This document shows, in pieces, positions 1 to 11,212 of a DNA stretch of 64,000 bases (position 1 is its first letter; each line of letters starts with the position of its first letter). This DNA comes from Pseudomonas silvicola (GTDB lineage: Bacteria > Pseudomonadota > Gammaproteobacteria > Pseudomonadales > Pseudomonadaceae). The notes under the pieces were generated by a model that had not been told where the DNA came from, made no database searches, and worked only from the letters and a program-made list of their open reading frames with translations. The position numbers and the translations under genes are program-made. The stretch spans positions 6,966,501-7,030,500 of the forward strand of contig NZ_CP093280.1 of NCBI RefSeq assembly GCF_026651855.1, written 5' to 3'.

Positions 1-1184
<1,184 letters not shown>

Positions 1185-1188
1185 TGGG

Positions 1189-1659
1189 TCAGGGCCGACC
1201 GATGTCGGCGAAGCTACCGCGGGTATGCTCGGCCAACAGCGCCGGTGCCAATTCCACCTCCAGGCCGCGCCGGCCGGCGCTGACGAACATCGTCGTCAGC
1301 GGTTGCGCCGACTGGTCGATAAAGGTACGCAGCCGCTTCTTCTGGCCCAACGGGCTGATCCCCCCCAGCAGATAACCGGTGGAACGCTGCGCGGCGGCCG
1401 GGTCGGCCATTTCGCATTTCTTCACGCCTGCGGCATGGGCCAGGCCCTTGAGATCCAGGGTGCCAGCCACCGGCACCACGGCCACCAGCAGCTCGCCTTT
1501 CTCGCTGCTGGCCAGCAGGGTCTTGAACACCTGCTCGGGGTTCAGGCCCAGCTTTTCCGCGGCTTCCAGACCATAGGATGCGGCCTTCGGGTCATGTTCG
1601 TAGCTGTGCACGCGGTGTTCGGCACGGGCTTTTTTGAGGAGGTCCAGGGCGGGGGTCAT
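1189..1659 (-). CDS. ybaK: Cys-tRNA(Pro)/Cys-tRNA(Cys) deacylase YbaK
   Basis: A 156-residue YbaK/EbsC-family protein, the usual length for the family. YbaK hydrolyses mischarged Cys-tRNA(Pro) in trans, together with prolyl-tRNA synthetase. Recognisable family segments are the VFKTLLA strand near residues 44-50, the central VAVVPVAGTLDLK and the glycine-rich STGYLLGGISP loop (about 93-103). The gene converges on the ABC ATPase with only 4 bp between the stop codons. It is transcribed away from glpF, so the 323-bp gap to glpF is shared by two divergent promoters. Confidence 0.93.
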   Translation of the reverse strand: MTPALDLLKKARAEHRVHSYEHDPKAASYGLEAAEKLGLNPEQVFKTLLASSEKGELLVAVVPVAGTLDLKGLAHAAGVKKCEMADPAAAQRSTGYLLGGISPLGQKKRLRTFIDQSAQPLTTMFVSAGRRGLEVELAPALLAEHTRGSFADIGRP

Positions 1660-1726
1660 GGGGGCTTCCTTGGATTCGAGGGGTAAGGCTTGGGATCTTC
1701 AGCGTTCTCAGGATCGAGCGCCGTCC

Positions 1727-1783
1727 GCAGGCGCGTTCGCGAGCTTGCGCCCGCTCCTACATCTGTTTCGGGCCAATTATACC
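1727..1783. repeat. Solitary REP-type arm upstream of glpF
   Basis: The stretch resembles the left arm of the long inverted repeat before glpD (5341-5401). Both carry GCTTG/GCAAG-C-CCGGTCC-type REP sequence followed by C-ACATCTG, then CGGGCCAATTAT. Here only one arm is present. It lies in the ybaK-glpF gap, upstream of the promoter. Confidence 0.55.
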
Positions 1784-1823
1784 TGTGCCCCCCACCCCGA
1801 CCCATACCTTTCACTTTCGACCT

Positions 1824-1859
1824 TTGACATAATCATTTCTTGTCTATATTTTTTCGTTT
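1824..1859 (+). promoter_or_regulatory. Candidate glpF promoter with GlpR-like operator
   Basis: A TTGACA hexamer (1824-1829) is followed after 15 bp by TATATT (1845-1850), and TTTTCGTTT immediately follows at 1851-1859. The same TTTTCGTTT occurs before glpD (5604-5612). A shared T-rich motif in front of two glp units is what GlpR repression predicts. The operator role is inferred, and the 15-bp spacer is short for sigma-70. The rest of the 323-bp gap holds the REP arm and an untranslated leader; no gene is seen. Confidence 0.5.
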
Positions 1860-1982
1860 CTGAATATCGTGAACCCTAGACCAGTTCGCGAACGCAACAC
1901 ATTCGGCCGGAATGGGGTATTACGGCCGGGTGCCCAATCGAGCGCCTTAAGGCGCCGTACAACAACAAAAAAGGTGTCAACG

Positions 1983-2834
1983 ATGACGACCGCTCAGCAA
2001 CAACCTGCGTTGTCCGGCCAGTGCATGGCCGAATTTCTCGGAACCGCCCTCCTGATCTTCTTTGGCACCGGCTGTGTGGCGGCGCTCAAGGTCGCGGGAG
2101 CCAGTTTCGGGCTGTGGGAAATCAGCATCATCTGGGGGGTGGGCGTCAGCATGGCGATCTACCTGACCGCCGGGGTATCCGGCGCACACCTGAGCCCGGC
2201 CGTGAGCATCGCCCTGTGCGTGTTCGCCGGCTTCGAAAAACGCAAACTGCCGTTCTACATCATCGCCCAGGTCGCCGGCGCCTTCTGCGGGGCCGCCCTG
2301 GTGTACACGCTGTACAGCAACCTGTTCTTCGATTACGAACAAGCCCACCACATGATCCGCGGCAGCCAGGAAAGCCTGGAACTGGCCTCGGTGTTCTCCA
2401 CCTACCCGCACCCTTCGCTGTCCACCGCCCAGGCCTTTCTGGTCGAAATGGTGATCACGGCGATCCTGATGGGTGTGATCATGGCCCTGGGCGACGACCA
2501 GAATGGCCTGCCCCGCGGCCCGCTGGCACCGCTGCTGATCGGCTTGCTGATCGCCGTGATCGGCAGCTCCATGGGCCCATTGACCGGTTTCGCGATGAAC
2601 CCGGCGCGGGATTTCGGCCCCAAGCTGATGACATTCTTCGCTGGCTGGGGCGAAATAGCCTTTACCGGTGGGCGTGACATTCCGTACTTCCTGGTGCCGA
2701 TCTTCGCCCCGATCCTGGGCGCCTGCCTCGGCGCGGCGATCTACCGTGGCCTGCTGGCCCGGCACCTGCCCGCCGCCGTACCCGTCAGCGAAGCCGCCAC
2801 CGACAACACCGGGAGCAAGGCCCAGGCGTCCTAG
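1983..2834 (+). CDS. glpF: Glycerol uptake facilitator GlpF (first NPA motif reads SPA)
   Basis: A 283-residue MIP-family channel with six hydrophobic segments that lets glycerol cross the inner membrane for capture by GlpK. The start at 1983 is chosen because the product then begins MTTAQQQP, directly before the conserved AEFLGTALLIFFGTG helix. The second pore motif, MNPARDFGPK, is intact (Asn206). The first pore motif reads HLSPAV, with Ser71 (codon AGC, 2193-2195) in place of the near-invariant Asn. An AAC-to-AGC change would explain this. The gene heads glpFK, 59 bp before glpK. Confidence 0.95.
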   Translation: MTTAQQQPALSGQCMAEFLGTALLIFFGTGCVAALKVAGASFGLWEISIIWGVGVSMAIYLTAGVSGAHLSPAVSIALCVFAGFEKRKLPFYIIAQVAGAFCGAALVYTLYSNLFFDYEQAHHMIRGSQESLELASVFSTYPHPSLSTAQAFLVEMVITAILMGVIMALGDDQNGLPRGPLAPLLIGLLIAVIGSSMGPLTGFAMNPARDFGPKLMTFFAGWGEIAFTGGRDIPYFLVPIFAPILGACLGAAIYRGLLARHLPAAVPVSEAATDNTGSKAQAS

Positions 2835-2854
2835 ACCAGCGCCGAACACCTTGA

Positions 2855-4396
<1,542 letters not shown>

Positions 4397-4405
4397 GGGC
4401 AGATT

Positions 4406-4498
4406 GTAGCTGCTCGCTTCAAGCTCCAAGCTGCATACCCCAAGGGCCCTGACCGGCACCTTGTGGCTTGCAGCTTGAAGCTTCAGGCTGCAAGCTTG
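4406..4498. repeat. Imperfect inverted repeat of the GCTTGCAGCTTGAAGC type
   Basis: Between glpK and glpR, copies of CTTCAAGCT / AGCTTGAAG and CAAGCTGCA / TGCAGCTTG lie in opposite orientation around a short non-repetitive centre. A related fragment, GCAGCTTGCAGCCTGTAGC, occurs in the gap before the HAD gene at 55316-55342. It is a dispersed palindromic element distinct from the CCCGGTCCCAC-type REPs in this window, and may form a hairpin in the glpK-glpR transcript. Confidence 0.6.
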
Positions 4499-4530
4499 CT
4501 CCTTTTGCCCCGGCAGCCGAAGGAAGCCCA

Positions 4531-5286
4531 ATGAACCTGCCCCCACGCCAACAACAAATCCTCGAACTGGTGCGTGAACGCGGCTACGTCAGCATCGAAG
4601 AGATGGCCCAGTTGTTCATCGTTACCCCGCAGACCATTCGCCGCGACATCAATCAGTTGGCGGAGCTCAACCTGCTGCGGCGCTACCACGGTGGGGCGGC
4701 GTACGATTCCAGCATCGAAAACACCGCCTACGCCATGCGCGCCGACCAGATGCGCGATGAGAAGCAGCGCATCGCCGAAGCCATCGCCGCGCAGATCCCC
4801 GACCATGCTTCGCTGTTCATCAATATCGGCACCACGACGGAATCCATCGCGCGCGCCCTGCTGAACCACAACCATCTGAAGATCATCACCAATAACCTGC
4901 ATGTGGCGTCCATCCTCAGCGCCAAGGATGATTTCGAAGTGCAACTGGCCGGCGGCACGGTGCGTCGTGACGGCGGCGTGGTGGGCCAGGCAAGTGTGGA
5001 TTTCATCAGCCAGTTCAAGGTGGATTTCGCCCTGGTAGGCATCAGCGGCATTGACGAGGACGGTAGCCTGCTGGACTTCGACTACCAGGAAGTGCGCGTC
5101 TCCCAGGCGATCATCGCCAACGCCCGCCAGGTGATCCTGGCCGCCGACTCCAGCAAGTTCGGCCGCAACGCCATGGTGCGGCTGGGCTCCATCAGCCTGA
5201 TCGACTGCCTGGTGACCGACAAGGCCCCGGTGCCGGCGCTGACGCAGTTGCTGAACCAGCAGAAGATTCGGCTGGAAGTGGTTTAA
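4531..5286 (+). CDS. glpR: Glycerol-3-phosphate regulon repressor, DeoR family
   Basis: A 251-residue DeoR-family repressor. The N-terminal winged helix contains the family signature ([11 protein letters not shown], then [12 protein letters not shown]). The C-terminal sugar-phosphate-sensing domain has the [12 protein letters not shown] and [12 protein letters not shown] segments. By family knowledge it represses glp genes until glycerol 3-phosphate binds. The ATG at 4531 is preceded by AAGGAAG and gives the standard N-terminus [11 protein letters not shown]. It lies between glpK and glpD, and TTTTCGTTT-type motifs stand before glpF and glpD. Confidence 0.95.
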   Translation: MNLPPRQQQILELVRERGYVSIEEMAQLFIVTPQTIRRDINQLAELNLLRRYHGGAAYDSSIENTAYAMRADQMRDEKQRIAEAIAAQIPDHASLFINIGTTTESIARALLNHNHLKIITNNLHVASILSAKDDFEVQLAGGTVRRDGGVVGQASVDFISQFKVDFALVGISGIDEDGSLLDFDYQEVRVSQAIIANARQVILAADSSKFGRNAMVRLGSISLIDCLVTDKAPVPALTQLLNQQKIRLEVV

Positions 5287-5340
5287 GCACAGTCCCCCAG
5301 GTGCATGGCTGGGGTTTACCTGCGCCCTTGAGTCCGCGCG

Positions 5341-5539
5341 CCGCCCACGCGGCGCTTCCCGGGCAAGCCCGGTCCCACATCTGCTCCGGGCCAATTATGC
5401 CTCGACCATTGCCTGGTCCGCTTTGTTTGTTCATCCCAAATCTGCAGTGAAAGCACAAGCAGGCCAGGTGATGTCACAGGCATAACTGGACCGAAACAGA
5501 CGTGGGACCGGGCTTGCCCGGGAAGCGCCGCGCGGGCGG
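5341..5539. repeat. Long inverted REP element: two 61-bp arms, 77-bp loop
   Basis: The arm at 5341-5401 and the arm at 5479-5539 are reverse complements without gaps and with a handful of mismatches. Each carries the GCTTCCCGGGCAAGCCCGGTCCCAC-type REP core plus an outer GCCGCC-CGCGGCG palindrome. The element fills much of the 449-bp glpR-glpD gap, upstream of the glpD operators, and could act as a transcript hairpin after glpR. Confidence 0.8.
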
Positions 5540-5603
5540 CGCTCGATCTCAAGTATCACGCACAAACATCGACTAGCACCTGACGCTTCAAAATGTTCAC
5601 TTG

Positions 5604-5688
5604 TTTTCGTTTTAAAGCCATTCGATCAGATTTTTCAATCGAAATCGACTGGCCTGTGCCTCTCTGTTGCGTTAATATTTTCGAAAAT
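5604..5688 (+). promoter_or_regulatory. Candidate GlpR operator region before glpD
   Basis: TTTTCGTTT at 5604-5612 repeats the motif before glpF. ATTTTCGAAAAT at 5677-5688 is a perfect 12-bp palindrome, and TGTTCGATTTCAACTTCGAA follows it. The cluster ends about 50 bp before the glpD start codon. Repression of glpD by GlpR is established for pseudomonads; assigning these exact sites is inference. Confidence 0.55.
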
Positions 5689-5735
5689 GAACATCAATGT
5701 TCGATTTCAACTTCGAATAACAGTAGGAGGCCGCC

Positions 5736-7262
5736 ATGCCCCATACCACCTTGCCCACCCCTCCCCTCGCTGAAGTCTATGATGTCGTCGTGATCGGCGG
5801 CGGTATCAATGGCGTCGGTATCGCAGCGGACGCGGCAGGTCGCGGGCTGTCGGTGTTCCTTTGCGAAAAGGATGACCTGGCCAGCCACACTTCGTCAGCC
5901 AGCAGCAAGCTGATCCATGGCGGCCTGCGTTACCTGGAACATTACGAGTTCCGCCTGGTGCGCGAAGCCCTGGCAGAGCGCGAAGTGCTATTGGCCAAGG
6001 CGCCGCATATCGTCAAACCGATGCGCTTCGTGCTACCCCACCGTCCGCACCTGCGCCCGGCATGGATGATTCGCGCCGGCCTGTTCCTGTACGACCACCT
6101 GGGCAAGCGCGAGACACTGGCCGGTTCGCGCACGCTCAAGTTCGGCGCCGACAGCGCGCTGAAAAGCGAGATCACCCGCGGTTTCGAATACTCCGACTGC
6201 TGGGTGGACGATGCCCGCCTGGTGGTATTGAACGCCATGTCTGCCCGTGAACACGGCGCCCACCTGCACACCCGCACCCGCTGCCTGAACGCCCGGCGCA
6301 TCAAGGGCCTGTGGCATGTGCACCTGGAGCGCGCCGATGGCAGCCTGTTCTCCGTGCACGCCAAGGCGCTGGTCAACGCCGCCGGCCCATGGGTGGCGAA
6401 GTTCATCCGCGATGACCTCAAGCTGGAGTCGCCCTACGGCATCCGCTTGATCCAGGGCAGCCACCTGATCGTGCCCAAGCTGTATGAAGGCGAGCAGGCG
6501 CACATCCTGCAGAACGAGGACCAGCGCATCGTCTTCACCATTCCGTACCTGGAAAAGTTCACCATCATCGGCACCACCGACCGCGAATACACCGGCGACC
6601 CGGCCAAGGTATCGATCACCGAAGCCGAGACCGACTACCTGCTGAAGGTGGTCAATGCCCACTTCAAGAAGCAGGTACAGCGCGGCGATATCCTGCACAC
6701 CTATTCCGGCGTGCGACCTCTGTGCAACGACGAGTCCGACAACCCGTCGGCCGTGACCCGCGACTACACCTTGTCGCTGTCCGGCGGTGCCGACGAGGCG
6801 CCATTGCTGTCGGTGTTCGGTGGCAAGCTGACCACCTACCGCAAGCTGGCGGAATCGGCCATGGCGCAGTTGGCACCGTTCTTCAAGCACATCAAGGGCA
6901 GTTGGACCGCGGCGGCGCCCCTGCCTGGCGGCGAACAGATGACCACCCCCCAGGCATTGGCTGCGGCGCTGGTGGCCAAGCATGGCTGGCTGCCGGCAGA
7001 CCTGGCCAAGCGCTGGTCCATCACCTATGGCCAGCGCAGCTGGAAGCTGCTGGAAAATGCCGAAAGCCTGGCGGACCTGGGTGAACTGATGGGTGCCAAC
7101 CTGTACAGCCGCGAAGTGGATTACCTGTGCCGCGAGGAATGGGCCGTGGACGCTGCCGACATCCTGTGGCGCCGCAGCAAGCTGGGGCTGTTCATGAGCG
7201 CGGCCGAGCAACAGAAGCTGGCCGACTACCTGGCCAAGGCTGTCCACACCCAGGCCGCATGA
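5736..7262 (+). CDS. glpD: Aerobic glycerol-3-phosphate dehydrogenase
   Basis: A 508-residue FAD enzyme that oxidises glycerol 3-phosphate to dihydroxyacetone phosphate at the inner membrane and feeds electrons to ubiquinone. The N-terminal Rossmann motif VVIGGGINGVGIAADAAGRG (from about residue 18) binds FAD. The family patterns SSKLIHGGLRYLEHYEFRLV and YSGVRPLCNDESDNPSAVTRDY are intact, and the C-terminal DAO_C helical domain is present. An AGGAGG ribosome-binding site precedes the ATG at 5736. It completes the glpFKRD set. Confidence 0.97.
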   Translation: MPHTTLPTPPLAEVYDVVVIGGGINGVGIAADAAGRGLSVFLCEKDDLASHTSSASSKLIHGGLRYLEHYEFRLVREALAEREVLLAKAPHIVKPMRFVLPHRPHLRPAWMIRAGLFLYDHLGKRETLAGSRTLKFGADSALKSEITRGFEYSDCWVDDARLVVLNAMSAREHGAHLHTRTRCLNARRIKGLWHVHLERADGSLFSVHAKALVNAAGPWVAKFIRDDLKLESPYGIRLIQGSHLIVPKLYEGEQAHILQNEDQRIVFTIPYLEKFTIIGTTDREYTGDPAKVSITEAETDYLLKVVNAHFKKQVQRGDILHTYSGVRPLCNDESDNPSAVTRDYTLSLSGGADEAPLLSVFGGKLTTYRKLAESAMAQLAPFFKHIKGSWTAAAPLPGGEQMTTPQALAAALVAKHGWLPADLAKRWSITYGQRSWKLLENAESLADLGELMGANLYSREVDYLCREEWAVDAADILWRRSKLGLFMSAAEQQKLADYLAKAVHTQAA

Positions 7263-7318
7263 CACTCTGCCCCGGCCCCTCGTTTGGGGGTTGGGGACGT
7301 TTGGGATGCTCACTGAAA

Positions 7319-7363
7319 ATCGGAAATCCGAATCGGATAAGTGCCAGCATTCGGCCATCCGAC
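7319..7363 (+). promoter_or_regulatory. Two AauR-type operator boxes
   Basis: ATCGG-AAAT-CCGAA (7319-7332) and TTCGG-CCAT-CCGAC (7350-7363) each match TTCGG-N4-CCGAA, the recognition pattern I recall for AauR, at nine of ten positions. They lie 31 bp apart and about 80-120 bp upstream of the sigma-54 promoter, the usual place for an enhancer-binding activator. Confidence 0.75.
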
Positions 7364-7440
7364 TGCCAAACGCTGCCACACCCCTGTTACCAAAGATTAA
7401 TCTCCTTGCCAATCAGAGACTTGGACCATCGTTCCGGTTC

Positions 7441-7456
7441 TGGCACGACTAATGCT
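7441..7456 (+). promoter_or_regulatory. Sigma-54 (-24/-12) promoter of the aat operon
   Basis: TGGCACG-ACTA-ATGCT has the invariant GG (7442-7443) and GC (7454-7455) separated by exactly 10 bp. It differs from TGGCACG-N4-TTGCW at one position. AauR, encoded downstream, is a sigma-54 activator, so this should be the regulated aat promoter. Confidence 0.88.
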
Positions 7457-7549
7457 CTACACTTCCCATCGGCATCAGCAGCACAGACTGCTGAACGAAT
7501 GAGCCACACCACGGTTCCCATAAGAAAAACAAAGGTCGAGGAGACATAG

Positions 7550-8515
7550 ATGCGCATCGTTCATACCCTGCTGGGCGCCGCCATTGCGGCGACACTGATC
7601 AGCAGCCCCGCCCTGGGCGAGGAGCTGACAGGCACCCTGAAGAAAATCAAGGATTCGGGCACCATTACCCTGGGCCACCGCGACTCCTCCATTCCTTTCT
7701 CCTACATCGCGGACGCCTCCGGCAAACCGGTCGGCTACTCCCATGACATCCAGCTGAAGATCGTCGAGGCCCTGAAGAAAGACCTCGACATGCCCAACCT
7801 GAACGTCAAATACAACCTGGTCACCTCCCAGACCCGTATTCCGCTGGTGCAGAACGGCACCGTCGACATCGAGTGTGGCTCCACCACCAACAACGCCGAA
7901 CGCGCGCAACAGGTGGACTTCTCGGTGGGTATCTTCGAGATCGGCACGCGCCTGCTGTCCAAGAAAGACTCGGTCTACAAGGACTTCCCCGACCTGAAGG
8001 GCAAGAACGTGGTCACCACCGCCGGGACCACCTCCGAACGCCTGCTCAAGGCCATGAACGCCGACAAGCAGATGGGCATGAACGTGATCTCGGCCAAGGA
8101 CCATGGCGAGTCGTTCCAGATGCTCGAATCCGGTCGCGCCGTGGCCTTCATGATGTTCGAAGCGGCGTATTTCTGCGAGATCGTGCGCGCTGGCGTGCAG
8201 TCCATCTCCAAAGGCCAGATGGGCGCCGCCCAGGCCCTGGGCATGAGCTACAGCCAGACCATGCGCCTGATCATTCTGCCCCAGGCGTTTCGCAAGATGA
8301 CCCCGCTGCTGCTGCAGCAGAGCATCATCCTGTTTCAGGACACCTCGCTGGTGTACACCGTGGGCCTGGTGGACTTCCTCAACGCGGCACGGGCCAATGG
8401 CGACATCATCGGCCAGTCCAACGAGTTCCTGATCTTCGCGGGCCTCGTCTACTTCGTCATCAGCTTCTCCGCCTCGCTGCTGGTCAAGCGTCTGCATAAA
8501 AGGTTAGCCGTATGA
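7550..8515 (+). CDS. Chimeric AatJ-AatM: binding protein fused in frame to permease end
   Basis: The 321-codon frame starts as the periplasmic Glu/Asp-binding protein AatJ, with a signal peptide cleaved near GEELTG and the conserved [11 protein letters not shown] segment. At residue 202 (near 8155/8156) it switches to the C-terminal 119 residues of an AatM-like amino-acid ABC permease, including the EAA-type loop [23 protein letters not shown]. The last third of aatJ, all of aatQ and about the first half of aatM are missing, roughly 1.4-1.5 kb by comparison with usual lengths. The product can neither bind substrate normally nor form a permease, so this transporter should be inactive. It may be a real deletion or an assembly collapse. 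Confidence 0.88.
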   Translation: MRIVHTLLGAAIAATLISSPALGEELTGTLKKIKDSGTITLGHRDSSIPFSYIADASGKPVGYSHDIQLKIVEALKKDLDMPNLNVKYNLVTSQTRIPLVQNGTVDIECGSTTNNAERAQQVDFSVGIFEIGTRLLSKKDSVYKDFPDLKGKNVVTTAGTTSERLLKAMNADKQMGMNVISAKDHGESFQMLESGRAVAFMMFEAAYFCEIVRAGVQSISKGQMGAAQALGMSYSQTMRLIILPQAFRKMTPLLLQQSIILFQDTSLVYTVGLVDFLNAARANGDIIGQSNEFLIFAGLVYFVISFSASLLVKRLHKRLAV

Positions 8516-9246
8516 TTTCCATCAAGAACATCAACAAGTGGTACGGGGACTTCCAGGTGCTGACCGACTGCAGCACCGAGGTCAAGAAGGGCGAAGTGGT
8601 GGTGGTGTGCGGCCCGTCGGGCTCGGGCAAGTCCACCTTGATCAAGTGCGTGAACGCCCTGGAACCGTTCCAGAAAGGCGACATCGTGGTCGACGGCACC
8701 TCGATCGCCGACCCCAAGACGCATCTGCCCAAGCTACGCTCGCGGGTGGGCATGGTGTTTCAGCACTTCGAGCTGTTTCCGCACCTGACCATTACCGAGA
8801 ACCTGACCATCGCCCAGATCAAGGTGCTGGGCCGCAGCAAGGAAGAAGCCACTGCCAAGGGCCTTAAACTTCTGGAACGGGTGGGGCTATCGGCGCACGC
8901 CCATAAGCACCCGGGCCAGTTGTCCGGTGGCCAGCAGCAACGGGTGGCCATCGCTCGCGCCCTGGCCATGGACCCCATCGTCATGCTGTTCGACGAACCG
9001 ACCTCGGCGCTGGACCCGGAAATGGTCAACGAAGTGCTCGACGTGATGGTGCAACTGGCCCACGAAGGCATGACCATGATGTGCGTCACCCACGAGATGG
9101 GCTTTGCCCGCAAGGTCGCCAACCGGGTGATCTTCATGGACAAGGGCCAGATCGTCGAAGATTGCCCCAAGGAAGAGTTCTTCGGTGACGTCAGTGCCCG
9201 CTCCGAACGGGCGCAACACTTCCTCGCCAAGATCCTGCAACACTAA
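8512..9246 (+). CDS. aatP: Acidic amino acid ABC transporter ATP-binding protein
   Basis: A 244-residue GltL/GlnQ-type ATPase. Walker A is GPSGSGKST (about residues 38-46), the signature [17 protein letters not shown] and the Walker [15 protein letters not shown] follow, and the H-loop lies in CVTHEMGFA. It normally powers Glu/Asp uptake with AatQ and AatM in the inner membrane. The ATG overlaps the preceding stop (ATGA at 8512-8515), as in an intact operon. Its partner permeases are disrupted here, so it may have no transporter to serve unless one is encoded elsewhere. Confidence 0.95.
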   Translation: MISIKNINKWYGDFQVLTDCSTEVKKGEVVVVCGPSGSGKSTLIKCVNALEPFQKGDIVVDGTSIADPKTHLPKLRSRVGMVFQHFELFPHLTITENLTIAQIKVLGRSKEEATAKGLKLLERVGLSAHAHKHPGQLSGGQQQRVAIARALAMDPIVMLFDEPTSALDPEMVNEVLDVMVQLAHEGMTMMCVTHEMGFARKVANRVIFMDKGQIVEDCPKEEFFGDVSARSERAQHFLAKILQH

Positions 9247-9247
9247 A

Positions 9248-9290
9248 GCCTGGCGGCGGGTGGCTTTCGCGCCACTCGCCGCTGGCAGGC
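9248..9290 (+). other. Strong hairpin between aatP and aauS
   Basis: GCCTGGCGGCGGGTGGC (9248-9264) and GCCACTCGCCGCTGGCAGGC (9271-9290) pair imperfectly around a 6-base loop. No T-tract follows, so it is not a typical intrinsic terminator. It may stabilise or attenuate the transporter message before the two-component genes. Confidence 0.45.
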
Positions 9291-9304
9291 CCCAAGGCAC
9301 TGTG

Positions 9305-11212
9305 ATGAAATGCGCCCCTGATCATTCCCGTGCGACCTCGCCTGCCTTTGCCGTGAAACCCCGTCTGATCCGCCAACTGTTTCTGCCCCCGCTGATCCTG
9401 CTGCTGACCGTGAGCCTGGGCTATGCCGGCTATCGCGCCAGCCTTTACAGCGGCATTCGCGCCCTGAGCGAAAGCGGCGAGCGCCAGCTGGAACTCAACG
9501 GCCGCGCGGTGGAGAGCGAGATCAACAAATTCACCTTCCTGCCCAGCCTGCTGGAGCTGGAAGGCAGTGTCTCGACCCTGCTGGCCGACCCCGACGCCGA
9601 AGGCCACCGCCAGGCCGTCAATGACTACCTGGAAGGCCTCAACCGTCGCAGCCACAGCAGTGCCATTTACGTGCTGGACACCACCGGCCGCGTGCAGGCG
9701 AGCAGCAACTGGCGCGACGCCAACAGCTACCTGGGCGAGGACCTGTCCTTCCGCGCCTATTTCCAGGACGCCGTGCGCGGCCAGGACGGGCGCTTCTATG
9801 GCATCGGCACCACCACCGGCGAACCGGGCTACTACCTGGCCCATGGCCTGGAGGAGCATGGCAAGATCGTCGGCGTGGCCGTGGTCAAGGTGCGCATGGA
9901 ATCGTTGGAAGAGCGTTGGCAGAAAGCCCGCCTGGAGGCCTTCGTCAGCGATGAGAACGGCATCATCATCCTTTCCAGCGATCCGGCCCGGCGCCTGAAG
10001 TCGGTACGGCCACTGACCCCGGAGATAAAGGAACACCTGGCCCGCAGCCTGCAGTACTACTGGTTCTCGCTGACCGAACTACAACCGCTGGAACGCGAAA
10101 CCCTGGCCGACGGCGTCGAACGCCTGAGTTTTCCCGCCGCCGGCAGCCAGCGCGAGATCAGCTACCTGGCCCAGACCCGCGAATTGAAGGACACCCCGTG
10201 GCATTTCACGCTGCTCACGCCGCTGCAGGACCTGCGGCGCGAAGCCGTGATACAAGGCGTGCTGGTGGCAGTGGCTTTCGGCCTGGTGGCCTTCTTCCTG
10301 ATTGCCTGGAATGAACGCCGCAAGGTCATCGCCACCCGTCTGGCGGCGCGCGAAGCCCTGGAAGAAGCCAACAGCCTGCTGGAGCGGCGCATCGCCGAAC
10401 GCACGGAGAACCTGCGGGCCAGCAACGACCGCCTGAAAAGCCAGATTCGCGAACGCCGCCAGGCCGAGGAAACCCTGCGCCGGGCTCAGGACGAACTGGT
10501 GCAGGCCGGCAAGCTGGCGGCCATCGGCCAGATGTCTACCAGCATCGCCCACGAACTCAACCAGCCGCTGGCCGCCCTGCGCACCCTGTCGGGCAACACC
10601 GTGCGCTTTCTGGAGCGCGGCGCCCTGGACACCGCCAGCACCAACCTGGTGACCATGAACCAATTGATCGACCGCATGGGCCGCATCACTGCGAGCCTGC
10701 GCTCGTTCGCCCGCCGCGGCGAAGACCGTGGCCGTGCCTCCCTGGCCCAGGCGGTGGACGCCACCCTGCAAGTGCTGGCCGCGCGCATCGAAGGCCTCGG
10801 CGTGCAGGTACACCGCGAATACAGCGAGGTGCAGTTGCCCATCGGCCAGACCCGCCTGGAGCAGATTCTCGGCAACCTGGTGGGCAACGCCCTGGACGCC
10901 ATGGCCGAAGCCGGGCAACCCACCCTGTGGCTGCAAGGTGAACGCCTGGACGATGGCCGTTACCGCCTGCGGGTGCGCGACAACGGCCATGGCATCGACG
11001 CCCAGGCCCGCGCTCAGCTGTTCGAACCCTTTTTCACCACCAAACCGGGCGAGCAAGGTCTGGGCCTGGGCCTGACCCTGTCGGCCAGCCTGGCAGCCGC
11101 CGCCGGCGGCAGCCTGGGTGCCGAACACCCGGTTGAGGGCGGTACCGCCTTCGTCCTGACCTTGCCGCCGCTCAACGCGCCACCGCCCACCTCACCAGTC
11201 GAGCCATCATGA
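9305..11212 (+). CDS. aauS: Sensor histidine kinase AauS, DctB-like
   Basis: A 635-residue sensor for acidic amino acids that phosphorylates AauR. A membrane helix (about residues 24-46) is followed by a periplasmic dCache/PDC-type sensor (YVLDTTGRVQASSNW, GEDLSFRAYFQDA, YYLAHGL). A second helix spans about 314-334, then a coiled coil, the H-box IAHELNQPLAAL with His416, and a GHKL ATPase with N-box NLVGNALDAM and G-box GLGLGLTLS. The ATG at 9305 is preferred over upstream in-frame codons because the latter fall inside aatP. It overlaps aauR by 4 bp. Confidence 0.92.
   Translation: MKCAPDHSRATSPAFAVKPRLIRQLFLPPLILLLTVSLGYAGYRASLYSGIRALSESGERQLELNGRAVESEINKFTFLPSLLELEGSVSTLLADPDAEGHRQAVNDYLEGLNRRSHSSAIYVLDTTGRVQASSNWRDANSYLGEDLSFRAYFQDAVRGQDGRFYGIGTTTGEPGYYLAHGLEEHGKIVGVAVVKVRMESLEERWQKARLEAFVSDENGIIILSSDPARRLKSVRPLTPEIKEHLARSLQYYWFSLTELQPLERETLADGVERLSFPAAGSQREISYLAQTRELKDTPWHFTLLTPLQDLRREAVIQGVLVAVAFGLVAFFLIAWNERRKVIATRLAAREALEEANSLLERRIAERTENLRASNDRLKSQIRERRQAEETLRRAQDELVQAGKLAAIGQMSTSIAHELNQPLAALRTLSGNTVRFLERGALDTASTNLVTMNQLIDRMGRITASLRSFARRGEDRGRASLAQAVDATLQVLAARIEGLGVQVHREYSEVQLPIGQTRLEQILGNLVGNALDAMAEAGQPTLWLQGERLDDGRYRLRVRDNGHGIDAQARAQLFEPFFTTKPGEQGLGLGLTLSASLAAAAGGSLGAEHPVEGGTAFVLTLPPLNAPPPTSPVEPS

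Noticed and set aside
5736..7412. Long minus-strand frame over glpD
   Set aside because: glpD has complete FAD and family motifs; the antisense frame has no recognisable domain.
9248..9290. Intrinsic terminator after aatP
   Set aside because: The hairpin is strong but has no T-tract, so it is listed only as a hairpin.
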